Notes: a model not told the origin generated them from the letters alone. 64,000 bases of DNA from JAMXLJ01 sp036558745 (GCA_036558745.1 DATBEZ010000031.1:31446-95445), one strand, 5' to 3'. Shown: positions 45,604 to 54,205, counted from the stretch's first letter. A program made the numbers and translations.

Positions 45604-46740
45604 GTGACCGCCACGCTCGAGCCGCCCGTCGCCGACGTCACCGAGAAACTGGTCCCGGAAGCGCCGCTCCGACTGCGCCGCTTCGACCAGGCCGACATCG
45701 GCCGCCTCGCGGGTGCCGCGGTCGCCGCGTTCTGCCTCGACTGGCTGGTCTACGAGCGGCTCACGCCGCTGAGCGGCGGTCTCGGGTTCTGGGTGTGCTG
45801 GTACGTCGCGTTCCTCGCGATCTACGGGTTCATGGTGCGCGACGCGCGAGGGTCGGTCGCGGCGAGGGACCGCGTCGCCGCCGTGGTGATGACGACCGCG
45901 GGGCTCGGGCTCGTCGTGCCGCTGTCGTTCATCCTGGGCTACGTCGTCTTCAAGGGCTACCACGCGCTCCGGTTCCACTTCCTCTGGGAGAACCAGGCCG
46001 AGGTCGGGCCGCTCAGCAAGGCCACCGCGGGCGGCGCCGGGCACGCGATCGTCGGAACCTTGGAGCAGGTCGGCCTCGCGACGCTCATCTGCGTACCTCT
46101 CGGCGTGCTGAGCGCGTTCTTCCTCAACGAGGTCGGGGGCCGGCTGGCCCGCCCGCTGCGCACCGTCGTCGACGCGATGAGCGCGGTGCCCTCCATCCTC
46201 TGCGGCCTGTTCGTCTACGCGGCGTGGATCATCGCGTTCCACCAGGAGTTCTCCGGGTTCGCCGCCGCACTCGCGTTGTCGGTGCTCATGCTGCCCACGG
46301 TGACGCGCGCGACCGAGGTCGTGCTCCGGCTCGTGCCGGGCGGTTTGCGCGAGGGCGCGCTGGCCCTCGGCGGGGAGGAACGGCGCGTCGCGCGCATGGT
46401 CGTGCTGCCGACCGCGCGCATCGGCATCGTCACGGGCGTCATCCTCGGCATCGCCCGCGTCGTCGGCGAGACCGCACCGCTGTTCTTCACCGCGTTCGGC
46501 TCGAACTCGATGAACTGGAACCCCTTCAGCGGCCCGCAATCGTCGCTGACGCTCTTCACCTGGACGTACATCCGTTCGTCGCAGGCCGCCGACATCGCGC
46601 GCGCGTGGACGGCCGCGTTCGTCCTCACCGTCCTGGTGCTGATCCTCTTCGTGATCGCCCGGATCATCGGCGGGCGGCGGATCGGCGAGATCGGGTTCCT
46701 CCGGCGCGTGATCCAGAACAGAAGGAGTGCGTCCGAATGA
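45604..46740 (+). CDS. pstA: Phosphate ABC transporter permease PstA
   Basis: Second permease subunit of the phosphate transporter. It has 378 residues, longer than typical PstA (about 290) because of an N-terminal extension with extra helices (about 40-110). The EAA loop EGALALGGEERRVARMVVLP and the pore segment AMSAVPSILCGLFVYAAW identify it. Start GTG 45604 follows the pstC stop immediately, and its TGA overlaps the pstB ATG. It forms the channel with PstC. Confidence 0.93.
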   Translation: MTATLEPPVADVTEKLVPEAPLRLRRFDQADIGRLAGAAVAAFCLDWLVYERLTPLSGGLGFWVCWYVAFLAIYGFMVRDARGSVAARDRVAAVVMTTAGLGLVVPLSFILGYVVFKGYHALRFHFLWENQAEVGPLSKATAGGAGHAIVGTLEQVGLATLICVPLGVLSAFFLNEVGGRLARPLRTVVDAMSAVPSILCGLFVYAAWIIAFHQEFSGFAAALALSVLMLPTVTRATEVVLRLVPGGLREGALALGGEERRVARMVVLPTARIGIVTGVILGIARVVGETAPLFFTAFGSNSMNWNPFSGPQSSLTLFTWTYIRSSQAADIARAWTAAFVLTVLVLILFVIARIIGGRRIGEIGFLRRVIQNRRSASE

Positions 46741-47570
46741 CGACGGTCGCGACTGGCTTCGACGGCCAGACCCAGGTCATCGACCTCACGCGCGCGCCGG
46801 CCACGATGCAGGCCCGGAACGTGAGCGCGTGGTTCGGGAACCACAAGGTGCTCGACCGGGTCTCGATCGACATCCCCGCACAGCAGGTGACCGCGCTCAT
46901 CGGCCCGTCGGGGTGTGGGAAGTCGACATTCCTGCGCATCCTCAACCGCATGCACGAGCTGGTGCCGAGCGCGGCGCTCGCGGGCACGGTCGAGCTCGAC
47001 GGCGAGGACATCTACCGGGGCCCGAAGTCGGCGACCGAGACCCGGCGCGAGATCGGGATGGTGTTCCAGAAGCCCAACCCGTTCCCCGCGATGACGATCG
47101 CCGACAACGTCCTGTCTGGGCTCCGCCTCTCGGGTCTGCGACCACGGGGCCGCAAGTCGGACGCGATCGTCGAGGCGTGCCTCGAGCGCGCCGGTCTGTG
47201 GAACGAGGTCAAGAACCGGCTGCACGCACCGGGTGGCGCGCTGTCCGGTGGTCAGCAGCAGCGCCTGTGCATCGCGCGCGCCCTCGCGGTGCAACCGCGC
47301 GTGCTCCTCATGGACGAACCGTGCTCCGCGCTCGATCCGACGTCGACCAACCGCATCGAGCAGACGATCGCGGACATCGCCGAGGACGTGACGATCGTGA
47401 TCGTCACCCACAACATGCAGCAGGCCCAGCGGGTGTCGCACCAGTGCGCCTTCTTCCTCGCGAGCGACCAGACACCGGGCGTGATCGTCGAGGCCGGCCC
47501 CACCCAGAAGATCTTCGAAGCGGCGGACGATCCACGGACTCGTGACTACGCGCACGGGCGCTTCGGCTAG
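46737..47570 (+). CDS. pstB: Phosphate ABC transporter ATPase PstB
   Basis: ATPase of the phosphate importer. It has 277 residues: Walker A GPSGCGKST, the PstB-type FLRILNRMHELVP, signature LSGGQQQRL and Walker B LLMDEPCSALDP. The switch His lies in VTHNMQQAQRV, which is also PstB-like. Start ATG 46737 overlaps the pstA stop (ATGA). Between the last base of pstB and pstS are 18 bases, so all four genes form one operon. Confidence 0.95.
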   Translation: MTTVATGFDGQTQVIDLTRAPATMQARNVSAWFGNHKVLDRVSIDIPAQQVTALIGPSGCGKSTFLRILNRMHELVPSAALAGTVELDGEDIYRGPKSATETRREIGMVFQKPNPFPAMTIADNVLSGLRLSGLRPRGRKSDAIVEACLERAGLWNEVKNRLHAPGGALSGGQQQRLCIARALAVQPRVLLMDEPCSALDPTSTNRIEQTIADIAEDVTIVIVTHNMQQAQRVSHQCAFFLASDQTPGVIVEAGPTQKIFEAADDPRTRDYAHGRFG

Positions 47571-47588
47571 TCCGGGAGGACACACACC

Positions 47589-49133
47589 ATGAGACGAGTG
47601 GCCGTCGCGACGATCGTCGGCGTGATCGCCGCCGCGAGCCTGATCGGGGGACCGGTCCCGAACGCGGTGGCGACCGGTGCCGCGATCAAGGGCGCGGGCT
47701 CGACGTGGAGCCAGATCGCGATCCGCCAATGGACCCAGGACGTGGCCAAGAACGGGCTGTCCGTGTTCTACGGCGGCGGCGGTTCGTCGGCCGGCCGCGA
47801 GTTCTACATGGACGCGACCGTCGACTTCGCGGTGTCCGAGGTCCCGTTCCAGCCCGTCAGCTACGACCGGCTCGGCAACAAGCTGCCCGACGAGATCAGC
47901 CGCGCCGCGCAGCGTCCGTACGCGTACATGCCGATCGTCGCGGGCGGGACGTCGTTCATGTACCACCTCGACGTCAACGGCAGGCGGATCACCGACCTCC
48001 ATCTGTCGGGCCGCACGATCGCGAAGATCTTCACCGGCAAGATCACGAACTGGAACGACCCTGCGATCACGGCCGACGACGGTCGTCATTTCCCGTCGTT
48101 GCCGATCCATCCGATCGTGCGCTCCGACGGCTCGGGGACCTCGGCCCAGTTCACCCTCTACATGCTCAAGATGTTCCCCGACATCTGGAACCCTTTCTGC
48201 ACCAGGTACACGAACCTTCCGGCTCCATGCCCGCTCCAGTCGTTGTATCCGTACTTCCCCGGGAGCCAGGCCCAGAACGGCTCCGACGGCGTGTCCGCGT
48301 TCGTCGCCGCGCCCTACAACAACGGCGCCATCACCTACGTCGAGTACGGCTACGCCCTCGCGCAGCGCTTCCCGGTCGTGTCGGTGGAGAACCAGGCCGG
48401 CTACTTCCGCCAGCCGACGGCCGAGAACGTCGCCATCGCGCTGACGAAGGCCCGCTTGAATCCGGACCGCACCCAGGTGCTCGACGACGTGTACACGAAC
48501 CCCGATCCGCGGGCGTACCCGATCTCGAGCTACAGCTACATGATCGTGCCGATCAGCGACGCGGCACCCATGAACCCGGCGAAGGGCGCGACGCTCGGGC
48601 AGTTCATCCTCTACTTCCTCTGCACGGGGCAGCAGAAGGCGAAACCGCTCGGCTACTCGCCGCTGCCGGCGAATCTCGTCGGGTTCGGCTTCGACGCGGA
48701 GGGCCGCATACCCGGCGCACCCAAACCACCACCGGTCGACGCGGCCCACTGTGCGAACCCGACGATCACCGGTGCATTCGGCTTCGGCAGCGTCCCGGAC
48801 CCGCCCGCCAGCGACAAGGCGGGCGCGGTGCGTCCCGGCATCACCGGCACGAACGGGAGCGGGTCGAGCGCCGACAGCGGGTCGGGCGCGGGTGCGGCCG
48901 ACGCGAACCTGCAGGCGGCCGACGCGGGCGCGAACGCGAACGCAGCCGGCGCCGCCGACGGCAGCACGTCCGGCACCGGGGGGAGCACCAACTCGCTGCA
49001 GGCGACGCCAGTCGCCACGAAGAACCCGGGCGACGACGTCCCGCTCGGCATCTACATCGCGGTCGCGCTGGTGGTCGTGCTCGCGCTGTTCGTGCCGCCC
49101 GGCCTCTACCTCCTGCTCCGCAAGCGCGAGTGA
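47589..49133 (+). CDS. pstS: Phosphate-binding protein PstS, C-terminally membrane-anchored
   Basis: High-affinity phosphate-binding protein of 514 residues. An N-terminal Sec signal without lipobox (cleavage near VATGA) precedes the binding domain: IKGAGSTWSQIA opens it, GGGGSSAGREF and SDGSGTSAQFT line the pocket, and AAPYNNGAITYVEYGYAL follows. A Gly/Ala/Ser-rich linker (about 420-475) leads to a C-terminal helix (about 485-505) with a basic tail. PstS is anchored here by a C-terminal helix instead of a lipid. GGGAGGA lies eight bases before ATG 47589. It is the last gene of the pstCABS operon. Confidence 0.92.
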   Translation: MRRVAVATIVGVIAAASLIGGPVPNAVATGAAIKGAGSTWSQIAIRQWTQDVAKNGLSVFYGGGGSSAGREFYMDATVDFAVSEVPFQPVSYDRLGNKLPDEISRAAQRPYAYMPIVAGGTSFMYHLDVNGRRITDLHLSGRTIAKIFTGKITNWNDPAITADDGRHFPSLPIHPIVRSDGSGTSAQFTLYMLKMFPDIWNPFCTRYTNLPAPCPLQSLYPYFPGSQAQNGSDGVSAFVAAPYNNGAITYVEYGYALAQRFPVVSVENQAGYFRQPTAENVAIALTKARLNPDRTQVLDDVYTNPDPRAYPISSYSYMIVPISDAAPMNPAKGATLGQFILYFLCTGQQKAKPLGYSPLPANLVGFGFDAEGRIPGAPKPPPVDAAHCANPTITGAFGFGSVPDPPASDKAGAVRPGITGTNGSGSSADSGSGAGAADANLQAADAGANANAAGAADGSTSGTGGSTNSLQATPVATKNPGDDVPLGIYIAVALVVVLALFVPPGLYLLLRKRE

Positions 49134-49149
49134 CGCGCGGAGGTTCAGC

Positions 49150-49461
49150 TCAGCCCTGGCCTCCGGTGTAGTGATCGGAGGGTTGCTGCGTGACGGGCTG
49201 GCGGGTGTGCACGCGGTTGCGCAGCCACACGTATGTGCGGTCGAGCGGGTCGAAGCGCCACGGGATCACCGTCAGGTGCACGACGAGGTAGAGGATCACC
49301 GGCACGACGATCCACACGGTCGAGCGTTGGTGGAACCATCGCCGAACCGAGTCGGTCATCGTCTCGCCGCCGAGCGCGGTCGCGGTCACATCGAACGCGA
49401 CGACGAGCGCGAGCAGCGCGACCCAACCGTGCCATCCCTTGCTGACGAACCAGCGCACCAT
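49150..49461 (-). CDS. Small two-helix membrane protein
   Basis: 103 residues with two hydrophobic segments (about 14-29 and 48-66) and basic ends. The C-terminal segment has PWRFDPLDRTYVWLRNRV. I do not recognise the family. It ends 16 bases from the convergent pstS stop. Function unknown; possibly an accessory membrane protein. Confidence 0.55.
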   Translation of the reverse strand: MVRWFVSKGWHGWVALLALVVAFDVTATALGGETMTDSVRRWFHQRSTVWIVVPVILYLVVHLTVIPWRFDPLDRTYVWLRNRVHTRQPVTQQPSDHYTGGQG

Positions 49462-49585
49462 GGCGGGGACCGTACGTCGCTCCGCCCGCGTGACGCGCGG
49501 TCGCTCCCCGCGACTTCACCTCCCGTTCGCCGCGACGTCGGCCGCGCGACGCGAACGCGCCCACGTCCGCGTCGCGTTGTTGCGC

Positions 49586-49882
49586 TCAGGCCCTACGGAG
49601 CGCGCCGCGGGAGCGCCGGCGCGAGACCACGAGCAACGCGGTCCCGGGAACCAGCACCGCAGCCGCGAAGCCGAGCAACAACACGACGTCACCACCGGTG
49701 AAGGGAAGTGACGAGCCCGAGGTCGTGCCGTGCGGCGCGGGAGTCGTCTCGGTGGTGCCCAGCACCACCGCGGTGCTCGGCGGGGTGGGGCCCGGATAGT
49801 TCGTCGCGGCCGAGGCCCGCGACACGCCGACGAGCGTCAGCAGCACCCACGGGGCCAGGACCAGCACGAGCAGTCGACGCAT
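49586..49882 (-). CDS. Small secreted protein with LPFTG sorting signal
   Basis: 98 residues: N-terminal signal (MRRLLVLVLAPW...ASA), a Thr/Pro-rich body of about 35 residues, then LPFTG (59-63), a hydrophobic helix and a basic RRRSR tail. This is the three-part sortase sorting signal. ATG 49882 has AAGGTGG nearby and begins the signal peptide; an upstream in-frame ATG at 49924 would add 14 residues before it. The only sortase-fold gene in the window (41425) lacks the catalytic residues, so the sortase that would act on it must lie elsewhere. Confidence 0.7.
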   Translation of the reverse strand: MRRLLVLVLAPWVLLTLVGVSRASAATNYPGPTPPSTAVVLGTTETTPAPHGTTSGSSLPFTGGDVVLLLGFAAAVLVPGTALLVVSRRRSRGALRRA

Positions 49883-49982
49883 TGCGACCACCTTCCGAGT
49901 CCGTCGCTCTTCCCGGACCTCCATGATCGGCCCGCGCGCGCGGTCGCACCATGGGTCGCGCGACCCATTTCGCAGGGGTAGC

Positions 49983-50462
49983 TCAGGACGCGGGCCGGTA
50001 GGGCGCGACCACCTCGCTGCGCCACGTCGCCGGGTCGGGGCTCGCCTGCGGATCGCTCAGGTAGCGCTCGAAGGGTTCGCCGTTCGCAGTTGCGCCCTGC
50101 GCTTCGATCCACGCGTGCAGCGCGTCGTACGCGGGTGCGATCGCGTCGTACGGTCCGACGTGCACGGTCACCGCGGCGGGACCCTCGGGGAGGTCGGACG
50201 GCTCCACGTCACCCTCACCCGCGACGGGCGTGATGGCGGGGTAGCCCGCCTCGACCTCCAGGCGGCCGTCGTCCAGGCGGTGGTACCGCGCGAACGGCGG
50301 ACCGGCGGGCCCCGCGCCCCATCGCGTGAGGTAGCGCGCGACGTCGGCGAACGCGTTCCCCAACCATGCGGGCAGCTCGTCGGCCGTCACCGTGCCGAAC
50401 ACGACGGCGGTCTGCTCCTCGGAGAGCGTGCGCGCCTCGATCCCGTACGTCTGCGTCGTCAT
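49983..50462 (-). CDS. GyrI-like small-molecule-binding protein
   Basis: 159 residues resembling the GyrI/AraC effector-binding domain (PF06445). It begins YGIEARTLSEEQTAVV, typical of the family's N-terminal strand, and has AVTVHVGPYDAIAPAYDAL, the conserved G-PY/Y-L stretch, followed by PFERYLSDPQ. It contains no DNA-binding domain, so it acts as a stand-alone effector-binding or sensor protein. Start ATG 50462 faces the sulfotransferase gene over about 200 bases. Confidence 0.82.
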   Translation of the reverse strand: MTTQTYGIEARTLSEEQTAVVFGTVTADELPAWLGNAFADVARYLTRWGAGPAGPPFARYHRLDDGRLEVEAGYPAITPVAGEGDVEPSDLPEGPAAVTVHVGPYDAIAPAYDALHAWIEAQGATANGEPFERYLSDPQASPDPATWRSEVVAPYRPAS

Positions 50463-50610
50463 GGCGTGATTCTCCGGATCGGGGCGCGGCGACGACAGGG
50501 ACGAACGTCACGTGTCATCCGGCGCCACTCGTGTGACGAATCAGCACCGTCCGGGCGCCGTGGCGCACGATCTGGAATGCTTCGCGCCGGGAACGGGCGA
50601 CGCGCGACCC

Positions 50611-50653
50611 GAACCGAAGCCCGACGTGAACCGAAGCGCGGCGTGAACCGAGG
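50611..50653 (+). repeat. Tandem 17-base repeats upstream of the sulfotransferase gene
   Basis: Two 17-base units (50611-50627 and 50628-50644, 15 of 17 bases alike) and the first nine bases of a third (50645-50653). Each unit begins GAACCGA. They run directly into the AGGAGGAGGA ribosome site at 50651. They could be an operator or just a slipped duplication. Confidence 0.6.
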
Positions 50654-50663
50654 AGGAGGAACG

Positions 50664-51290
50664 GTGGCACCACGACTGGTCGGCGCCGGTCTCGGACGGA
50701 CCGGGACCCACTCGCTGAAGCTGGCCCTCGAACGCCTGCTCGACGCGCCCTGTTACCACATGATCGAGGTCTTCGGACGCCCCGACGACATCCCCGTCTG
50801 GCACGCGGCGGTGCAGGGCCAGATGCCGGACTGGTCCGTGTTCCTCGCAGACTACGGCGCCGCGGTCGACTGGCCCGTCGCCGCGTTCTGGCGTGAGCTC
50901 GCGGATGCATTCCCGGACGCGGTCGTCCTGCTGTCGGTTCGCAATGCGGACGCGTGGTGGAAGAGCGCGAACGCCACCATCTTCGAGATCACGCGTCGTG
51001 AAGCGCCGCCCGATCCCACGGCCGCCGCGCAGCTCGCCATGGCGACCGACATGCTGACCGACCGCTTCACGCCGCGCTGGTACGACGAGTCGGAGGCGAA
51101 GGCCGCCTACGAGGCTCACAACGCCGAAGTGCGCGCGACCATCCCGGCGACGCGTCTCCTCGAATGGCGTCCGGGCGACGGTTGGGAACCGATCTGCACG
51201 GCCTTGGGCGTGGCCGTGCCCGACGAGCCGTTCCCCCACGTCAACACCACGGAGGAATTCCGCACGATGGTGGGGTTGGACGCGGGCTGA
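50664..51290 (+). CDS. Sulfotransferase-like protein (family 4 type)
   Basis: 208 residues, similar to the Sulfotransfer_4 family (PF17784). The 5'-PAPS loop is GLGRTGTHSL at residue 8, and LSVRNADAWWKSA near 95 is the 3'-phosphate/catalytic part of the fold. PHVNTTEEFR near the end is a family motif. GTG 50664 has AGGAGGAGGA six bases upstream. Its acceptor is unknown. It is separate from the downstream acyl-CoA ligase/transporter/trehalose-synthase operon but close to it, which may or may not mean a sulfated product. Its stop lies in a terminator hairpin. Confidence 0.8.
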   Translation: MAPRLVGAGLGRTGTHSLKLALERLLDAPCYHMIEVFGRPDDIPVWHAAVQGQMPDWSVFLADYGAAVDWPVAAFWRELADAFPDAVVLLSVRNADAWWKSANATIFEITRREAPPDPTAAAQLAMATDMLTDRFTPRWYDESEAKAAYEAHNAEVRATIPATRLLEWRPGDGWEPICTALGVAVPDEPFPHVNTTEEFRTMVGLDAG

Positions 51291-51300
51291 GCCCGCGTCC
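51278..51300. terminator. Hairpin terminator embedding the stop codon
   Basis: Perfect 10-base arms GGACGCGGGC and GCCCGCGTCC with a three-base loop that is the TGA stop of the sulfotransferase gene. The HPF-like gene ends just after it from the other side, so it probably serves both genes. Confidence 0.75.
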
Positions 51301-51302
51301 GA

Positions 51303-51662
51303 TCACGCGCGGGCGGCGACCGGGCCCGTCGTGGACTCGGCGATCGGCTCGACGACCGGCCCGGCTTCGTCGGGCGCGAGCCGACGCCGCAGCTGCGACT
51401 CGAAGCGGTCGAGCGCGGACATCGCGCTGCTCGCGGCCACGCGCGAGCGCACGGCGAGCTTTCCGACCTCGATGGTCAGGTCGACGAGCACGTCGCCCCC
51501 GTCCTCGAGCGGGACGATCTGCACCTCCGCCCGCGCGATCGGGCGACCGGTCGCGCGACTGACCTGACGGAGCTTCTCCCTGACGTAGGCCGCGGTCAGC
51601 GCGTCCTCCGCGCCCACGACCACGATGTGCGCCTCGTGGGCCGCGCCGAGTTCCCCTCTCAT
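51303..51662 (-). CDS. HPF/RaiA-like ribosome-associated protein
   Basis: 119 residues similar to the N-terminal (S30AE) domain of hibernation-promoting factors. The pattern alternates strands and helices: IVVVGAEDALTAAYVREKL, IARAEVQIVPL, VDLTIEV, then the helix SSAMSALDRFESQLRRRL. It is short and lacks the C-terminal dimerisation domain of long HPF proteins, so a role in binding the 30S subunit is inferred. ATG 51662 has GAGAGGAG upstream; further upstream in-frame codons look non-coding. It is convergent with the sulfotransferase gene. Confidence 0.65.
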   Translation of the reverse strand: MRGELGAAHEAHIVVVGAEDALTAAYVREKLRQVSRATGRPIARAEVQIVPLEDGGDVLVDLTIEVGKLAVRSRVAASSAMSALDRFESQLRRRLAPDEAGPVVEPIAESTTGPVAARA

Positions 51663-51864
51663 GACACTCCTCTCGGTGCCGCGGTCATCATCCGCCGTGA
51701 CGGATCGCGCGGCGAGAGCCACACTCCCCACGGAAGCCGGGACGAAGGTCACGAGGACGCCGCGAACCGGGCGAAGGAGGGACAGGGAGCCGACACCGAG
51801 TGTTCACCCGCGCTCAAGCCCGTCGTGACGGCCCCGTCGACGCCCGTCGTTAGCGTCGCCACGG

Positions 51865-52164
51865 ATGACCGGCGTGCAGCTGACCGGTTGGCGGGAGCGG
51901 GCGAAGTGCGCCGGCCTCGACACCGAGCTCTTCTATCCCGAGCCCGCGACCGGCGCGGCGAAGCGCGCGGCCAAGGACGTGTGCGCGCACTGCGACGTGC
52001 GGCTCGAGTGCCTACTCGACGCCCTCGCGACGAGCGAGCAGTTCGGGATCCGCGGCGGTCTGACCGCGCGCGAACGCCGCACGATGACCCGGCGTCTCCG
52101 GGAGCAGCACGGCGGCGTCGCGACGGGCCCGCGCGTCGCGACGCCGCTGCGCCTCGCGACATGA
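51865..52164 (+). CDS. WhiB-family Fe-S transcriptional regulator
   Basis: 99 residues. The four iron-sulfur Cys are at 15, 40, 43 and 49 (CAHC motif), and FGIRGGLT (60-67) is the family signature, followed by a basic C-terminal tail. WhiB proteins bind DNA and sense redox, and exist only in actinobacteria and some of their phages. It lies between the HPF-like and acyl-CoA ligase genes. The start ATG 51865 has no strong ribosome site. Confidence 0.93.
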   Translation: MTGVQLTGWRERAKCAGLDTELFYPEPATGAAKRAAKDVCAHCDVRLECLLDALATSEQFGIRGGLTARERRTMTRRLREQHGGVATGPRVATPLRLAT

Positions 52165-52168
52165 CCTG

Positions 52169-52288
52169 ATCCTGAGCACAAGGTCCCTCGGGCCTGCGCC
52201 TTTGTGCACTGTGTCGCTGCCCGTCGCGCGGGCGACGATCGTGATCGAGTCCCGGGGGGTCACGGGCAGCAGCGACAATCCTGAGCAC
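52169..52288 (+). promoter_or_regulatory. Structured leader upstream of the acyl-CoA ligase gene
   Basis: Contains an ATCCTGAGCAC repeat at 52169 and 52278, a hairpin GCACAAGG/CCTTTGTGC (about 52175-52206, one bulge), and an inverted repeat GTCGCTGCCCGT (52213-52224) against ACGGGCAGCAGCGAC (52262-52276). It probably forms a structured 5' leader or transcription attenuator. I could not match it to a known riboswitch class. Confidence 0.4.
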
Positions 52289-52357
52289 GCGGGACGTGTG
52301 CGGAGCGCCGCGCCGCCCGTACCACCGCCGGTGGAGGAGCCGAGCGGAGGTGGGGCG

Positions 52358-54205
52358 ATGGCCACGGTCATCGAGCTTCAGCAGACGGGCGCCGCGGCGG
52401 AGACGTCGCACACGATCGTGGACGTCTTCCGTCGCCAGGTGCGCGACCGCGCGTCGGCCCCGGCCCTGCGCCGCAACGTCGACGGGCGATGGGAGACGAT
52501 CACCTGGGCCGAGTACGGCGAGATCGTCGGGGAGATCACGGCGGGGCTCGTCGCGCTCGGCGTCGAGCCCGGCGACCGGGTCGGCCTGCTGTCACAGAAC
52601 CGGGTCGAATGGGTCGAGGCCGACGTCGGTGTCATCGCCGCGGGCGCGGTGACCGTGCCCGTCTACCCGACCAGCGCCGCGTCACAGGTGGCGTACGTCC
52701 TGTCGCACTCGGGCGCCCGGGTCGCGTTCGTCGAGAACGACGAGCAGCTCGGCAAGATCTTCGAGCAGCGTGACGCGCTTCCCGCGCTCGAGCGCGTCGT
52801 GGTGTTCGGCTCCGACGAGATCCGCCTCGACGACCCGTTCGTGATGACGCTCGACGAGCTCCGCGAGATCGGGGGAGACCTTCTCCAGCGCGACCCGCGC
52901 GTGGTCGACGACCGCGCCGCGGGCGTGCGCGGCGAGGACCTGGTCACGCTGGTCTACACGAGCGGGACGACCGGGCCCCCCAAGGGGGCGATGCTCACGC
53001 ATCGCAACGTGACCGCGACCATCGACTCGATCCTGCAGGTCATCTCCATCGGTCCCGACGACCGCTTCCTGTCCTACCTTCCGCTCAGCCACATCGCGGA
53101 GCGCACCACGAGCCACTTCGGTCAGATCGTCTCCGGTGGCGAGACGTGGTTCGCGCGCAGCATCGGCACGATCGCCGAGGATCTGCCCGCGTGCCGGCCG
53201 ACCGTCTTCTTCGCGGTGCCGCGGGTCTGGGAGAAGTTCCGTGACGCGCTGCTGCGCGAGATCGACCATCAGCACGGACCGCGCCGCATGCTCGCCGACT
53301 GGTACCTCGCGCTCGGTCCCGGCTGGGTGGCCGAGCACCAGGGCGGACCGCTCCAGTCGCTGCCGAAGAAGTCGACGTACCTCGCGCTCGACCGCGTCGT
53401 CGGCGCGACGATCCGTCGCACCGTCGGCCTCGACGCGGCCCGCATCCTGGTATCCGCCGCGGCGCCGGTCCACCCCGACCTGCTGCGGTGGCTGCACGGG
53501 ATCGGCCTGCCCGTGATCGAGGTGTACGGCCAGACCGAGGACTGCGGACCCACGACGATGAACCCGCCGGAGGCGGCGCGCATCGGCACGGTCGGCCCGC
53601 CGCTTCCCGACGTCGACGTCCGCCTCGCCGACGACGGCGAGGTCCTCGTCAAGGGTCCGAACGTGTGCGCGGGCTACTTCAACAATCCCGAAGGAACCGC
53701 CGAGCTCATCGACGCCGACGGCTGGATGCACTCCGGCGACGTCGGTCGCTTCGACGGCGCGTACCTGATGATCACCGACCGCAAGAAGGACCTGATCATC
53801 ACCGCGCACGGCAAGAACATCGCACCGCAGGAGATCGAGACCCGCCTGAAGTACGAGCCGTTGATCTCGCAGGCGGTCGTGATCGGCGAGGGTCGCCCGT
53901 ATCTGACGGCCCTGATCACGCTCGACCCGGACGAGACCGCGCGCTGGTGCGGCGAGCGGGGCAAGCCGCGCGAGCCCGAAGCGCTCGCGTGGGACGCGGA
54001 GCTGCGCGACGAGATCGAGGCCGCGGTCGATCGCACCAATGCCGAGCTCTCGCACGTGGAGACGATCCGCAAGTGGCGGATCCTCCCGCAGGACTTCACC
54101 ATCGCGGCCGGTGAGCTCACGCCCACCCTCAAGGTGCGGCGGGCGATCGTGGCCGAGCACTACGCGGGCGTCATCGAGGAGATGTACGCGGAGGTGGCGC
54201 GATGA
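52358..54205 (+). CDS. Long-chain acyl-CoA/acyl-AMP ligase (FadD-like)
   Basis: AMP-forming ligase of 615 residues that activates fatty acids as acyl-CoA or acyl-AMP. The AMP-binding P-loop is VYTSGTTGPPKGAM, then the YGQTED adenine/acid-binding motif and the C-terminal DRKKDLIITAHGKNIAPQEIE with the hinge DRKKD. A closing GELTPTLKVRR is present, with the catalytic-type Lys of the family. ATG 52358 has GGAGG eight bases upstream. Its stop overlaps the transporter start (ATGA). The tight coupling to an MMPL transporter and a trehalose-synthase-like GT suggests that the activated acid becomes the acyl group of an exported glycolipid, which is inference. Confidence 0.9.
   Translation: MATVIELQQTGAAAETSHTIVDVFRRQVRDRASAPALRRNVDGRWETITWAEYGEIVGEITAGLVALGVEPGDRVGLLSQNRVEWVEADVGVIAAGAVTVPVYPTSAASQVAYVLSHSGARVAFVENDEQLGKIFEQRDALPALERVVVFGSDEIRLDDPFVMTLDELREIGGDLLQRDPRVVDDRAAGVRGEDLVTLVYTSGTTGPPKGAMLTHRNVTATIDSILQVISIGPDDRFLSYLPLSHIAERTTSHFGQIVSGGETWFARSIGTIAEDLPACRPTVFFAVPRVWEKFRDALLREIDHQHGPRRMLADWYLALGPGWVAEHQGGPLQSLPKKSTYLALDRVVGATIRRTVGLDAARILVSAAAPVHPDLLRWLHGIGLPVIEVYGQTEDCGPTTMNPPEAARIGTVGPPLPDVDVRLADDGEVLVKGPNVCAGYFNNPEGTAELIDADGWMHSGDVGRFDGAYLMITDRKKDLIITAHGKNIAPQEIETRLKYEPLISQAVVIGEGRPYLTALITLDPDETARWCGERGKPREPEALAWDAELRDEIEAAVDRTNAELSHVETIRKWRILPQDFTIAAGELTPTLKVRRAIVAEHYAGVIEEMYAEVAR

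Noticed and set aside
52165..52357. Known riboswitch class in the leader of the acyl-CoA ligase.
   Set aside because: Repeats are present but no conserved core of a class I know was recognisable.
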